A stretch of DNA of 64,000 bases from Amphibalanus amphitrite (GCF_019059575.1 NW_024881567.1:405001-469000), one strand, 5' to 3'; positions 10,856 to 23,337 are shown, counted from the stretch's first letter. The notes: generated from the sequence alone by a model not told the origin. Program-made: numbers and translations.

Positions 10856-11360
10856 GTATAGGCACGATTAGTGCGTCCCGCAGGCCAGAGGGGGCCTCAC
10901 TCACAGCACGAACACCACAGTTCACAGATTTCACTTTTTACTGCACAAATGCTGGAACAGCCCTCGTCGCTGCTCCAGGCTGCACGGCGGCCGCGCGACC
11001 GCCGCGCCGGGGCCCGCTAACGGCCGGCGGCGACCGCTGATTGGTCCGCCAAGTCTGACGTCACCGGCGTAGCTGACCATGTGTATGCTGACCAGCTGAC
11101 CATTACAAGTTAGGCGCCGGTTAAATAACCATGCGGCAACAAGTTTCCAAAACTGGTTAAGAAACAAACGTTGAAACAAATGTAGAGTTGGTCTGGATAC
11201 TGAGAAGTTGGTGTGCATAGTAACTATTGACTCGTAATTGTCACCTGACAAGCAATGCACCAGACAACGGCTTGTTTAAAAAGTATCAGTTGGTAAACAT
11301 ACCAAGAGATGATTGGTTATATTACACAAGACTTGTCAATTTGGTTTACAGTGTACCACA

Positions 11361-13127
11361 CTGTAAACCAAATTGACAAGTCTTGTGTAATATAACCAAT
11401 CATCTCTTGGTATGTTTACCAACTGATACTTTTCAAACAAGCCGTTGTCTGGTGCATTGCTTGTCAGATGACATCTACGAGTCAATAGTTACTATGCACA
11501 CCAACTTCTCAGTATCCAGACCAACTCTACACTTGTTTCAACGTTTGTTTCTTAACCAGTTTTGGAAACTTGTTGCCGCATGGTTATTTAACCGGCGCCT
11601 AACTTGTACTGGTCAGCTGGTCAGCATACACATGGTCAGCTGCGCCCGTGACGTCAGACTTGGCGGACCAATCAGCGGTCGCCGTCCGGCCCCGGCGCGG
11701 CGATTTCAAACCGTTCAAACCAGCAGTTGTCGCGCGGCCGCCGTGCAGCATGGATCAGCGACGAGGGCTGTTCCAGCATTTGTGCAGTAAAAAGTGAAAT
11801 CTGTGAACTGTGGTGTTCGTGCTGTGAGTGAGGCCCGCTCTGGCCTGCGGGACGCACTAATCGTGCCTATACCCGCGGTCGAGACGCCTCCCTTCCCCTG
11901 CGCGCGCAATGTAAGTGGGCCAGACCTTTGCATGCACATGTGAGCAGATGTTTTGCGGTCGGTGTTTTTTTTATATATAAATACATTTATTTGCCTTTAA
12001 TTCAACTCTTTGTATTTTTAACTTAACTGATGGACATATATGGGCTGTAAAAGCTAATCTGGTTGGCGATCATGCTTTATTCGAATTATCTGCGTGATCG
12101 TGCAACTGCCATGATTGTTATGGTCAATGTGGAAATATTCGTCATACGGGCATGTTATACTTCTGGCTTGATGCGATGCACAAAACCATGTTCTTCCACA
12201 TACGCAGCAGTTCTTGCTTCAAAGACTTATATGCTGACGGTGCACGATAGGTATACCTTATACCTCATGCATTTACCACATCCATTCGAAAATATGCACT
12301 TGGAATTGTCTCCAGTCAATAGTAATAATTACATACTACGTGATGTAGGTACGTGACCGTAATAAATACTAATGATTCCAGAAACTTCCGAATGGAAGTG
12401 GTGTATGCATTCATCGATTATATAACCCATCAGTATTTCGTTTCTTGTCAGCGCAAGCCTTTGAGCAATAACTGATGCCAGTCATGATTTTGTGCACCAC
12501 TTCCAGCCAAAAAATGACCTGTCCGTATAGAAAATATTTCCTGAATCAGTATCGTGGCAATTGAAAGCGAACGCGAATCGTAAGTTCTTAAGGTTATCAA
12601 CGCAAACAAAGCGATTGTAAGGAAGAACAAGTTCGAACTGAGCGTTAGTACACTTACTTGTTGACAATTTGTAAACTAGCAATGCCCAGTCAAAGGCTAG
12701 TTCATCAACAAACCAGGGGTTGTTGAACCGACAAGGAAACGGCTATGCCTATCCAGAAGTTGGTAGGTTCACAAGGCCCAGACTAGTACTCAACAAGGTG
12801 ACGCCTATGCGAATTGGAACCAAACTGGTAGACAAACTGTTAGTTTGTTGGCCAACACGCCTGAGGTTGGTGAATCGACAAGGTGACGCCTATGCGAATT
12901 GGAACCAAACTTGTAGACAAACTGTTAGTTTGTTGGCCAACAAGCCTGGGGCTGGTGAATCGACAAGGTGACGCCTATGCGAATTGGAACCAAACTTGTA
13001 GACAAACTGTTAGTTTGTTAGCCAACAAGCCTGGGGCTGGTGAATCGACAAGGTGACGCCTATGCGAATTGGAACCAAACTTGTAACAAGGAGCCAACTT
13101 GTAGATTTGGTTTACAGTGCAGGCCCA
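11361..13127. mobile_element. TIR transposon, right copy of the inverted pair
   Basis: Begins CACTGTAAACCAAATTGACA and ends TTTGGTTTACAGTG. It matches, in reverse, 10861-11352 plus 7090-8276. Small indels separate the arms (for example the GTATAGG site is intact here, and tandem repeat number differs), which argues against a simple assembly echo. Confidence 0.65.
12795..13085. repeat. Tandem repeats, right palindrome arm
   Basis: Three to four units of GACGCCTATGCGAATTGGAA through TTGGTGAATCGACAAGGT, the reverse complement of the 7.1-kb array. Confidence 0.85.
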
Positions 13128-13284
13128 TGTCGTCCCCTATATCTCCCTGTGTGTCCAATAGCTCAGATGACGTCACACGAAGGGGCGGAGTCGGGGGCGG
13201 AACCTAGCGCAACGGCCGTCATATTTGAATTTGAAGACTGTAATCTATATTTAAGGTTTCAGTCAATTGTTATCGATAGCTTAA

Positions 13285-16200
13285 AGGGACTGTCCCACCT
13301 TAACATTAGAATTGAGTTGAGATAGCCATCTTGATGGGCGTTCTTTGAAAATCAGAGCCGTGAAAACCGTTTCTCCAGCAATTACTTCATCGCAAAGAAA
13401 TTTGTGTTTGATTTTGACATCTGTGCAAATAAGTGCCACAATGTATTGGTATTGGCACTTAAAACCTGTGACGTTTCCGCCTTTTCCGAAGCTTCTGTAT
13501 CTGTCGACTTGTTTTTATCGAAACCTTGAAAAATAACAACGCATCTTGGAACAGCGCCCATTCGTTCCGGTCAAGGCCCGTTCCGGTGCCACGAGGTGGA
13601 GAAATAAATTGATATGCCAAACTAATTCTAATAGTCTTCTAATTCTTGTAGTATTTTTTTGTATTTAAATAGTTAAGAGGCCGTCCTAAATGTGACTGAA
13701 GAATGCAAGAGCCATGAACTTATCAATGGCAGGTGTCAAGTTCAAGTGTGCAACTCTCTAAAATTAATCATAGTATCAAAACGATAAATGATTTGCTCAC
13801 TGCTGTTTCAACTCCATAATCAAGACATGCTCTGAGGAGTCCACAATCTATTGATGGTGACAACTAAGGAAGAGACAATGAATGTTCACCTTTTTATTTC
13901 TGAGCATCCAAGACGACTAACCTCGAGCCGTTAAACATTGATAATACCCTGTATGCTGAAGTGTGGGTGGCCTGAGGTCGACCATGCCTAGTAACGAACT
14001 GTTGTTTGTGTAATCACCATGCAGAGGTGTTTTGAAATAAATTTTAGTGATGTAATGTATCATTCTTTGAACTGAGTTGCTGATGGCGGATGAAAGCGGA
14101 AGTGCTGCATGTTGAATAAGAAATGCTCTGTTGTGCTTTTAAGCTTATGTTAGATTTTATAGATGGCTTAGTTTTCCTGCAGATTTCATCTTAAAGCTGT
14201 CAATAGTGTTTTACCTTTGTTTCCTGGGCGCAGATCCAGCTACTAACATGAGCATGGGACTGGGCCTTTGTACCACAGTCGCTGCACTGCTTGTCAAAAC
14301 CTAGGTAATGTGCCTTGTTAGGCCATGCTGTGCATTTTTTAAACCTTTAAGAGTACTTTGTGTTCATTCACACATATTGCACCTGACAAACAGCAGCAAA
14401 ATCACACCCCATCCTTACCTCTGTGCAGTGTCACCCAACAGTTAACAGGGCTTCAAAACAGGCAGGTTCCGCATTCAAGTCGCTTCTTGCAACTATTTGA
14501 CTAATGTTAGGACAATAGACGTGCTGTACAGGGAAGGCGTGTTCTGTGTAGCTCTTGAAAAATGAAGTCATGCCTAAAAATCAGTTTAGAATATTACAAT
14601 TACAAATAACTTGGATAAAAGTTGCAAAACATGAACTCTGACTGGTCAGTTGAAATGTCTTGAGTCAGTGAACCACGCCTGGGCTGGAGGTGGTCAGTTC
14701 CCTGACTTGCGCGACCTCGGGCAGGAGCTGTGGTACTTGTACATGGACAAATTGAATAGATGCTAGCCTAGATCATGTCGTGGCTGCAGTCCAAGACATG
14801 TTCACTAGTTGCTGTTGCTGCCGCCGCCTGCTGCTGCCCTGCGTACCGGCTGGCAGCTCACTGCTGGACTGTTTGCGCGCCAGGCATCCTACTGGACGAG
14901 TGGGGTGGGTCGCAGATCTTTGAGAGTGAAACGTTGTAAATGTAGCTGAAACTCTTACAAATAATCTAATTAAAAGGCAAAATTTCAGAGGACTCCATTG
15001 GTGTCTCAGTGGTGACAATCAGAACTTGATCAGAACTGTTATCGTGCTGAATGCTGAAACTGAGAATAGGGCTGAGCTGGTGGGCTAGAATTTAATATGC
15101 AGGCTTACAAGGACCCCAGTTAATCCACAAATTTGTCAGACTTGCCTGTAGGCAAATTTATGCAGATGAAATGTCTCTGGCAGATAGCCCTGAGGCAAAA
15201 TCCTATTCAAGCTTGTTCCGCAGCTCGTTGCGTTCCACATGAGCCACTAAATCAGAGTCACACAACTCTGCCAAAGGTGCTGAAAGGCCACGATTTTTCC
15301 AATAGGTAGGTATATTTATTATTTTTCACAGACACAACAAAAACACAAATGCAGTTCACTGCAATTCATTCTGCTTCAATTACAATTGCTGGAATGTGTT
15401 TTGCAGACTTATTATATTGAATCTTGAACAGACTATATTACTTTGCTCATGGGCCCAGGCCAGTACTGCAAAGTATGGCTCGCAGGTCGCCAAGGAGCAC
15501 TGGCCCAACTCCCAAGCTCAAAATTGACACAAACCCTTCAAACAGAGCCCGAAAATTCACACCAAAGGGGGCTGAGGCCTGAGAGAACACAAAAAATGCA
15601 CCAAACCCCAAAATGGCCAGTCAAAATCTGCACTGACCTCAAATCTCCACAATGCTACACATCTGCACCACAGTAAGCCAAATTCGCACCCCGCAACACT
15701 ACATCCGCACCACACTAAACCAAATCCGCACCGCACCACACTTAAATCCGCACCAGACGAAGGAGTCCGCACTGACAAAATCTAGACAAAATTGCCCTAC
15801 TTTGCAGTCTGGCTCATGGCCATATCCATTGTGATTCTTAGGTCTGATTATTGAAGTTGAGCTCACTTCCATCATCCATGTGCCCAAGACATTGTGGGCA
15901 GCATCAATAATCAAACATCAATATCTTGCTTTTGCTTATTAGGGACTGGAGCATTCTATAACCTTTTAAAAATGATAAATAAGGCCTTGTTGATATTCTT
16001 TGCAGTTTGCGACCTTCTTCTGGACAAAGTTCAAGCTTCAATCTTCCAATTTTCATTTCAATGAAATCCTTTCGATGAACATTGAACATGTTTACCAATT
16101 TCCTGAGTTCATGCGCAATGTTTGTACTATTCGCGGCAGAAGCGTAACAAAACTTTGTTTCACCGATTTGGCAGCTAGGAAAAAACTTTGCCCGATAAAA

Positions 16201-16369
16201 AAACAATCATATGACGTAATCGATCCAAAAGCTTTAAATTGGAATTTTTAAACAATTAGCCAACTATGGGCCGAATGTTTGCCAATTTCGTGTAAAGGGG
16301 CCCATAATCTATGTCTTGCAACACAAGAACAGTATATCAAAGCAATTTTTTGAAGGTGGGACAGTCCCT
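13285..16369. mobile_element. TTAA-flanked TIR element, 3.1 kb, non-coding
   Basis: TTAA at 13281-13284 and 16370-16373. The left end AGGGACTGTCCCACCTT is mirrored by AAGGTGGGACAGTCCCT. Next to the left end is TTGAGATAGCCATCTTG, also present next to the left end of the 51.9-kb element. No transposase frame is visible, so it would need a piggyBac- or Kolobok-type enzyme in trans. At 14660-14760 (plus) a short frame reads NHAWAGGGQFPDLRDLG with coding-like codons; I could not confirm splice sites. Confidence 0.75.
15540..15780. repeat. Degenerate AAATCCGCACCACAC-type repeat
   Basis: C/A-rich plus strand made of decayed units CCGCACCACACTAAACC and AAATCCGCACC. The overlapping open frames are composition artefacts. 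Confidence 0.65.
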
Positions 16370-16440
16370 TTAATGAGCTGTAATTTAAGTGATTTTTACT
16401 GAAAAAACACATTCTGCTTGCAATTGCGATTTAAGTCCGA

Positions 16441-16517
16441 CCCGCGCCTAGATTCGAACGCACGACCTTTGGATCACAGTGCAAGCATCCTAACCACTCC
16501 ACTACCTCGGCGGCGCA
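16441..16517 (-). repeat. tRNA-like (SINE head or tRNA pseudogene)
   Basis: Minus strand has GAGGTAGTGGAGTGGTTAGG (A box), an anticodon-like loop CTGTGAT, and GTGCGTTCGAATCT (B box). Only three pairs of the anticodon stem form, so it is not a functional tRNA. Confidence 0.5.
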
Positions 16518-16519
16518 GC

Positions 16520-17319
16520 GGTCGGCGGAAGGGAGGCTGCGGAAGCATGGGGGCTTTTTAACGCATTTTCGGAAAAACTAATGGGTTAAGTGAAAAACTG
16601 CTCTTTGGTAATTCAAAGAAAAATGTCTCATCTTTCCTATGATGCACTTAGCTTTGTGCTAGCTCTAGCAGACTTAGGGGAAGGAGGCCCAATTTTGGGC
16701 CGAATAACGCAAAATTGGTTAGAGCTTAGCAAAGGGTGGTTTCTGGGACAAAAATGACCGCTGAACCCGAAGCTGACCGGTGCACACTTCTAACTAATGT
16801 TGCACCACTTCCAGAGCACGTGCAACTGCGTGGTTCTTCTTTTTTGGAGAATGGTACCCATGCTATATATTTTAAAATAAAATTAGTCGTGTAGTTGTGT
16901 TGTATTCCAAAACTTTAATAGTATAGTCAAAATTCATTGTATAAATGAAAATCCTGGTTAAGGCATATCGCAGACAATCTATGACGTCACCGTGACGTCA
17001 TTTATTCGTAAACTGATGGGAAAATGAGGTGTGACAACAAAACATTTAACTTTATTCACAGGATACGCTCATTGGCGGGTTTAAAATGCATTGAGCATGT
17101 TCAGAACATATCTCCCCGTTGCAAAAAGTAAAAATCGTCTGGATGGAGGTACCATTTTGGCCTACAGGGGGCGAAATCCGCGTAGAGTGCGTTTTTACCC
17201 CAAATACTTTTTGTGCAATAACTTTTGATACAATGCTTGCATGTCGTCCATTTTACCATCGTTGTGATTCTCTCAACGAGACGCATCCAATGGTATGCAA
17301 ATTGGCTTCAATTGGTTAT
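16520..17319. other. No gene seen
   Basis: No coding exon or recognised repeat; CGTGACGTCA palindrome-like motifs near 16985. Confidence 0.4.
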
Positions 17320-18504
17320 CCCGCGCCCGGCTGGGGGTCCTGGATTTCCACGCCCTGCTGGGGGGGGGGGTGTTTGAACACCCCCCCTTCTAACTCGGCT
17401 CCTGGGCCACGTAGCGATACGCGGAAGGCGGCGTTCGAAAGAGCGTCAAAAATAAGGAGGAAATCACTTCGGTCAATTTTTTGGTCAGGTCAAAGGTCAG
17501 GTCACCAGAGGTCATTGAAGGCAAAATTTCGCCGATTTCCAGGTCGAATGTCGAAAATTTCCAAGAAGCCAACGCATAACTCGGGAACCAATAGAGCTAC
17601 AGCGCCGCGGAAAAGCGCATTCGATAGCCCTATTAACGCCCTTTTTGAGTAATTCTCTCTGATTTGACCTAACGTCAACGGTTTTGCCTGCAGGGGCAAA
17701 AACTGCAAAAATAGCCGATTTTTTCGGAAACAGTATTTCTGCAATAACTTTTGACCCAAGCATTGTACGAGCTTACTTTTACCGGCATCGTGTTCCTCTC
17801 GTCAAGACGCATCGAATGAACTATAACTTGACCTTGAAAGGTCAACTTGAAAATTTGACCTCAGGTCAAGGTCATGACCTGACCGGAAAGGGTCATGTTG
17901 CATATCAGTCGATCCGTATCGTCGAGCTGAACACATCTAAGGCGTTTTCATCGCTCTAGCATGCCTCTATCAAAAGTTATTTGCGAAAAACTGTTAGATA
18001 CCATTCGTGACCTAAGATGACCTCAGGGCATAAACAGGGGTCACGGACACCATTTTCATGTTCAGTGTGTCTAAACCACTTGTAATTCAGTGTTTGGGAG
18101 TGTTTATAATGTCTTTCGTCCAAAGGAGGCGCATTTCAATTTTCTCCCATTGACTTATAATGGGGAGGTCGCAAAATTGACCTGACCTTAGGTCATCGAT
18201 ATCAAAATTCTGAGATATACATTTTGTACATGCTATTGCTCTTAGCAATCGCTGAAAGTTTCCAAGCGATCGGTCACTCGGTGTAGCTATGACAGACATT
18301 GAAACTTTTTATGAGGTGAGGTCACTTCAAGTGACCTGGTGACCTGACCTTGAATGATCTTGGTCTGAAATTTTTACAACATGTGTAGAATTGATGTATG
18401 ATAAGGTGTACCAAAAACGGCGGCGCTCCGCGCCGCCGTTTTTGAGATATTCGCGAAAAACCACAAGGGGGGTGTTCAAACACCCCCCCCCAGCAGGGCG
18501 CGGG
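17320..18504. mobile_element. TTAA MITE, family B copy 1 (GGTCA-rich)
   Basis: Left flank TTAT, right flank TTAA. Ends CCCGCGCCCGGCTGGGGG and CAGCAGGGCGCGGG. Just inside each end is a G-run, a TGTTTGAACA palindrome and a C-run. The interior is dense in GGTCA/TGACC, with a core AAGACGCATCGAATGA. An inverted second copy is at 50012-51193. No coding capacity. Confidence 0.85.
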
Positions 18505-18749
18505 TTAATATTATATTTTACCGCAGTTCATAACCTCAGGCCGATTATCACGCTAGTGAAGGTAATGACCTGACTGGAACTGATCATGTAAGTAGTCTAG
18601 CAATCGCTTTGGATTATCAAGATAATCGCATGGAAAATGCTTTCATTGTTCTTATGTGGTTTGATCAAAAGCTATAGCTGAAAAATTGCTGATGACGTTT
18701 TCAGGACGTCACATGACGAAATTCAAAGGTAGGAATAGCAGTCGTTCAT

Positions 18750-19010
18750 ATATCGACACCTTTTTTTTAAACCCCACATTTGTTCTCCCGTGAAGTTCAG
18801 ACAAGTTGTTTAGAAACCTTCAAAAAAGGTACAGTCACTCGATTTTTCTCAAGTTTGTCTGTCTTGGCAGATCAAGCAATGCCAGAGCAAGCTAACGAAC
18901 ACACAAATTTGATCAGGACCGGACGATTGGACACTTCTAAAAAGAGATCTTTCGTGCTTCCCGGAAATTCACCGGAGAACAGATGTGGGGTTAAAAAAAG
19001 GTGTCGATAT
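18750..19010. mobile_element. Short TIR MITE
   Basis: ATATCGACACCTTTTTTTTA with ACCCCACATTTGTTCTCC on the left is mirrored by GGAGAACAGATGTGGGGT and AAAGGTGTCGATAT on the right. TA-rich flanks suggest a TA target. About 260 bp, non-coding. Confidence 0.75.
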
Positions 19011-19479
19011 GTATTGGCGCCGCAAAGCATTCGTAAGGCATGCAGTATGCTTGCGAAATTTTAGAACTAGATGTGTGCTTAACATGCGTAGTTATAGCTT
19101 ATTACGTTGGCATATGTACCTTATAAGGTGGGCGTAAATTTCGTCACAGAGCGTTTCACATGCGTTATGCCCCAAGTTCTTATCAATTTCTTGTGGTTAT
19201 TCATGTTCTTAGACGTCACATACCCGAGCATTGAAGAACACGTAACAACTAACCGGAGATAATTTGATTCTGGTTGGTTGTATAATGTATTTATCTCTTC
19301 TGGTAAATATACACACACACGCACACGCGAACACACATAATGTAGCACGGCTACTATCAGGAGGCGTTCGGCTGCCGGCCGCCGTCACGGTGACTCTGTG
19401 CATCCTGGGCGGTGGCCTTCGCCCAGGACGTATGCCTCGTCCATCCAGCGGACGCGTCTCGTCGTAATGATACCTACAA

Positions 19480-19705
19480 TATGTTCCGTCCCATTCTGTA
19501 CAGCACACAGCACACGCACATAGGTAGTATCCCGAGTGCTTGGCACCGCCGTTAAGTTGTACGACGCCAACCAGTCGGTACGTGAAGTCGAGGTCGACAG
19601 AGCAGAGCGACTGATCGTTCTCGACGCAGGACTCGGATAGATGCGCCTGTTCCGATGCGTCAGCCGGCTCTCCCTTCTTCTTCCGCGCACTGCTGGCCGT
19701 GCCCT
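19480..19705 (-). pseudogene. Ubiquitin-specific protease-like C-terminal fragment
   Basis: One minus-strand frame reads DFTYRLVGVVQLNGGAKHSG followed by YYLC. This resembles the USP (peptidase C19) C-terminal box around the catalytic His (YxLxGVVxHxGxxxxGHY). A second frame then reads CCTEWDGTYCRYHYDETRP, resembling the following W...DE segment. The frame change and the lack of the rest of the domain indicate a broken fragment, perhaps captured by a mobile element. It could instead be part of a decayed host pseudogene. Confidence 0.35.
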
Positions 19706-19741
19706 AGGGCGCGGCAGACCGGGGCTGGTCCACAGGTGGCG

Positions 19742-19934
<193 letters not shown>

Positions 19935-20018
19935 GGTTTATTGATGTAAAAACACTACACGGCTTCGAGCTCAGGAGCTCATATAGCTCGTATTACGCCA
20001 TGCACGTATGGCGTTTAA

Positions 20019-21019
20019 CCCGCGCACCGACGGGGGGGGGGCGGATATCCGCCCCCCCTGAGGTTTTTCGCGAATAGCGGGAAAACCGCGGCGCGTAGCG
20101 CCGCGAAATTTGGTATGACTATAACCTCATCAATTTTACACATGGTGTGCAAGTTTGAACCTCCTAACTTTAAGGTCAGGTCACCAGGTCACTTTGAATG
20201 ACCCAACCTCAAGTCACTTTTTTGCAACTTTCTCGTGCCAGAGCTACAGTAGATGTCGGAGGCCTTTGAAAGTCGCAGGATATTATTAGGTCATTAGTAG
20301 CTACAATTTGTATATCTCGGAATTTTGATATCGGTGACCTAAGGTCAGGTCAATTTCGCGACCTCCCCATTATAAGTCAATGGGGGAAAAATCAACTCCC
20401 TGTTTTTACCACTAAAACGGGTCGGAATGGCCCCATATACCATACATGACTTCATATACGATCAACCTTCACTACCTTGAGGTCTGTTTTGCTGTTGGGC
20501 AGCTGTGAGGTCATGTGACGTCATCAAAGGTCACCAAAGGTTTTTGGCCAATAACTCCGTACAGGAACAAGATACAGACGCGTGGATGGTCTCATTGTGT
20601 TCAGCTCGTCAAGACGCATCGAATGATATACATGATGACCTCGAGGTCACGTGACCTGAGGTCAACCTTTGACCTTGACCTTTCGAGGTCAACATATATA
20701 TCATTCGATGCGGATTGACGAGAGGATCACGATGATGCCCTTAGTTTGTTCCTATCTTGACTAATTCGAAAGTTATTCGAGAAAAACTCTCTCCATATCT
20801 AGCGCCGCCATTTTGACTTTTTCGACCCCTGTGACGTCATCTTTGACCTGACCTGAAAATGACCTCAGTAAAAATTGTAGATCTTGGCCGTGCGCATCCG
20901 ATGCCGTTTACCGCTTGTCGCTATCTTGCTTCGTTCTCGAGATCTCAGGGGGGGGGGCGGTCATCCGCCCCCCCCCCCCGTCGGTACTAAGTTGGCGCAG
21001 ACCCCCGTCGGTGCGCGGG
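20019..21019. mobile_element. TTAA MITE, family A copy 1
   Basis: 1001 bp flanked by TTAA (20015-20018, 21020-21023). Ends CCCGCGCACCGACGGGGG and its reverse complement. The left end holds a G-run, GCGGATATCCGC and a C-run. An internal inverted repeat joins GACGCATCGAATGATAT and ATATCATTCGATGCG around a CACGTG-containing GGTCA cluster. An inverted copy is at 53137-54136. Confidence 0.88.
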
Positions 21020-21217
21020 TTAAGAACGTGAATAAAAGGAGCCGTTGTCAAGTAGGTACAGGTACACATAGTCCCAGCGGGAAAATGCCGCCCGCGCTGG
21101 GACAGCAGACAGCAGCCTCTGCCGGTCACCGCAGCGGTCGCTGCGACAAACACATCACACTGCATCACTAATGCACTGCAGTGCACTGAACAAGTCACTG
21201 CGTTGATAAAGGTGAGT

Positions 21218-22800
21218 TCATTTCAGCTGGCTTGTGATGATGTCCATGTTGATGAGGGATGTGATGTATGGGATGCTGGATTTTCTCAACCGAACACCGC
21301 AGCAGAAAGTTTCGAATGTGTTCTGTCTTCGGGTATTTCTGCCTGAGATAGAGCCCCGCAGTTTTGGGAAAAGATCTCGGTGAGCTTGCGAATGCAACAT
21401 CTGCTTGCCAAAGCGTAAGCGTAACATTTGTCTTCTGTTTGCCAGGCTCTCCAGATTTAGCAGAGTTAGGAGTTGCTGATAGTTTTGGTCATAGCCACCG
21501 ATTATCTTTAATGCTCGTTTCTGAACCCTTGCAATTCTCTGAGCTTGCTGGGCAGTGAGGCCGGCGTTATATACAGGGGCGCAGTATTCAAGCAGGGGTC
21601 TAATATAAGTAACATATACTTTCACCATATGTTCTTGCGGTGGCTGAAACTTCATCACATGTAGCATGTAGAGTGCTCTTGACCCTTTGGCTACAACTTC
21701 ATTGAAATGATTCTGCCATGACAAGTCACTGGATATTGTAATACCAAGTAGCTTTGCCTTGTCGACTACAGGTATGCTGACGCCATTAAGTGTTATATCC
21801 GGCAACACAATAGGCCTTTTCGATGTAAAGAAGTGCATCACTTGACATTTTTGTTCATTGAGGACCATTTTGTTTCTATGGGCCCACTCTGAAAGTTGAT
21901 CAGTTATCCGCTGAAGTTCAACTTCCTTACTTATCCGATCCACAGAGTATGATTGGAAGAGCGTTAGGTCATCGACGTACTTCAGTCTACTTTCAGTTTC
22001 GTTAGCGGCGTCATTAATCATAGCAAGGAAGGCTATTGGTCCCAATAGGGTGCCCTGAGGGGCTCCACACGTAATTCTCCGCCATGAACTCAGCTCGCCG
22101 TCTGGCATTTTAACTCGTTGATGTCGGTCCTGCAGGAATGAGCACAGCCACTTTGCATAAGCAGGCCTAAGTCCCATATTCAAGAGCTTCTGTATGACAA
22201 TTGTGTGGTCTATCAGATCAAACCCTTTTCTAAAGTCGTACATTACACCAGAAAACATTCTATCAGTCTTGTCCAGCTGAGTCAGCAAAATGTGCATTAA
22301 TCTAATCAGATAGTGACCGGTGGATGATCCTCTTATATTACCATACTGGTGCTTGTCAATGCTGGATCGGATGTCCTCAAGAAATAGCGGAACCATCAGT
22401 TTCTCAAAAATCTTCATGAAGGTCGGCGTGAGACTGATTGGTCGGAGGTCTCCAGGAGATCGCGGCCTTTTATTCTTGGGAACAGGCGTTATTGTAGCTC
22501 GCTTCCAAACTGAAGGGACCTTACCATTCCTCAACGAGCGATTGTAAATATGTGCCAACGGAGTAGCCAACTCGACAGCAAAGTTTTTGATCAGGCGTGA
22601 CGGAAGCTGTCCGGCGGGCACAGCCATGTTTTCTCTGACATGCGTAAGATATTTTGCTACTCGCCATGACTCAATGTTGAATGTGATGTCATCTGCAGGT
22701 AAGAAACATGGAAGCTGGTCTGTTTGTAGCGCTTCATAGCTTCCGCCCCACTCGGTTGAGGAACTCCGTGACGTATTTAGCCGGCCCCGAGAGCACATCC
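21218..22800 (-). pseudogene. LINE reverse transcriptase (5' part replaced)
   Basis: Within a 597-residue frame, residues ~120-597 are a LINE RT: VPKNKRP, LRPISLTPTFMKIFEKL, QYGNIRGSSTGHYL, GVMYDFRKGFD, GAPQGTLLGPIAF and catalytic YVDD. The C-terminal tail is of Jockey/CR1 type (RLRFGKQMLHSQ). The endonuclease is absent. The N-terminal ~70 residues belong to another LINE's RNase H tail, so the long frame is a chance fusion across a junction at roughly 22.7-22.8 kb. Confidence 0.8.
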
Positions 22801-22809
22801 TAGAGGGTT

Positions 22810-23226
22810 GGGAGCGGCCCCCAGAGCGGGGTTTGCGTTCTTGCGCGGCCGGGCACTCGCATAGCAGGTGCGCTCGCATAGCAGGTGCCGTGTCCTCTTC
22901 GCCGCACTGTCCGCAGAGAGAGCTGGTGGGCAGGCCAATCCTGAAAAGTGTGGCCCGGACCAGGGGTGAGCAGCCGCTGCCGATCTGCGAGAGGCATTGG
23001 TCTGTCCCCATCGGTCGAGGTCGTCGTGGCCAGGGATGTTCTCCAGATGTGGGTGGTGCTTGGAGCGATCGAGGGTGAGCAGGCCGGTTCAGTGTCTGAT
23101 GGCGATGCGCGCACAGGCCAGGTCAACTGGGATCCGACGCTGGTCGCCTGATGTCGCCGCGATGTTTGCTAGGTGGTCCGCTTCTTCATTTCTCTCGACC
23201 CCCGCGTGGCCTCTCATCGAGCTTAT
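22810..23226 (-). pseudogene. RNase H C-terminal fragment of a second LINE
   Basis: One minus-strand frame reads GHAGVERNEEADHLANIAAT, the conserved H-G..NE.AD end of LINE-type RNase H. A shifted frame then reads LVRATLFRIGLPTSSLCGQC and GEEDTAP, the cysteine-bearing C-terminus typical of RNase H-carrying LINEs. A 15-bp unit (CTCGCATAGCAGGTG) is tandemly duplicated at ~22857-22886. Frameshifted and truncated. Confidence 0.7.
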
Positions 23227-23303
23227 ATTTTTACTAGAATAAATCATTTTTCTTTAATGTACAAAACAAAATTGTTTTGACACCAGCTTTATAGTTTTAT
23301 TGG

Positions 23304-23337
23304 GAGCTTTCGAGAGCACTTCGGCTCCCTTCTTCAG
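23304..23337 (-). ncRNA. Hammerhead-ribozyme-like motif, solo
   Basis: Minus strand: TTGG, core CTGAAGA, one unpaired A, stem II GGGAGC / GCTCTC around CGAAGT, GAAA, then GCTC and CCAA. Stem I (TTGG/CCAA) pairs over four bases. The last four stem III bases AGCT are self-complementary, as in hammerheads that act as dimers. It is the cleanest copy in the window. No PLE coding sequence remains next to it. Confidence 0.6.

Larger units (their letters stand above)
7090..11352. mobile_element. TIR transposon, left copy of an inverted pair (LINE inserted)
   Basis: Starts CACTGTAAACCAAAT and ends with the reverse complement ATTTGGTTTACAGTG. After removing the LINE at 8277-10855 it is ~1.7 kb. It is mirrored by 11361-13127 across an 8-bp junction (TACCA between the two termini). 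No transposase is visible. A 134-residue frame at 7673-8077 (minus) has a counterpart at 12063-12356 (plus), with no recognisable domain. A non-autonomous foldback-type element is the simplest reading. Confidence 0.65.

Noticed and set aside
5092-16517. Functional tRNA genes at 5.1, 16.4 and 61.4 kb
   Set aside because: A and B boxes are present but T-stem or anticodon-stem pairing fails; they fit SINE heads or pseudogenes.
18688-18722. Hammerhead candidate starting CTGATGA at 18689
   Set aside because: The sequence before GAAA does not pair with the bases after CTGATGA, so no stem II forms.
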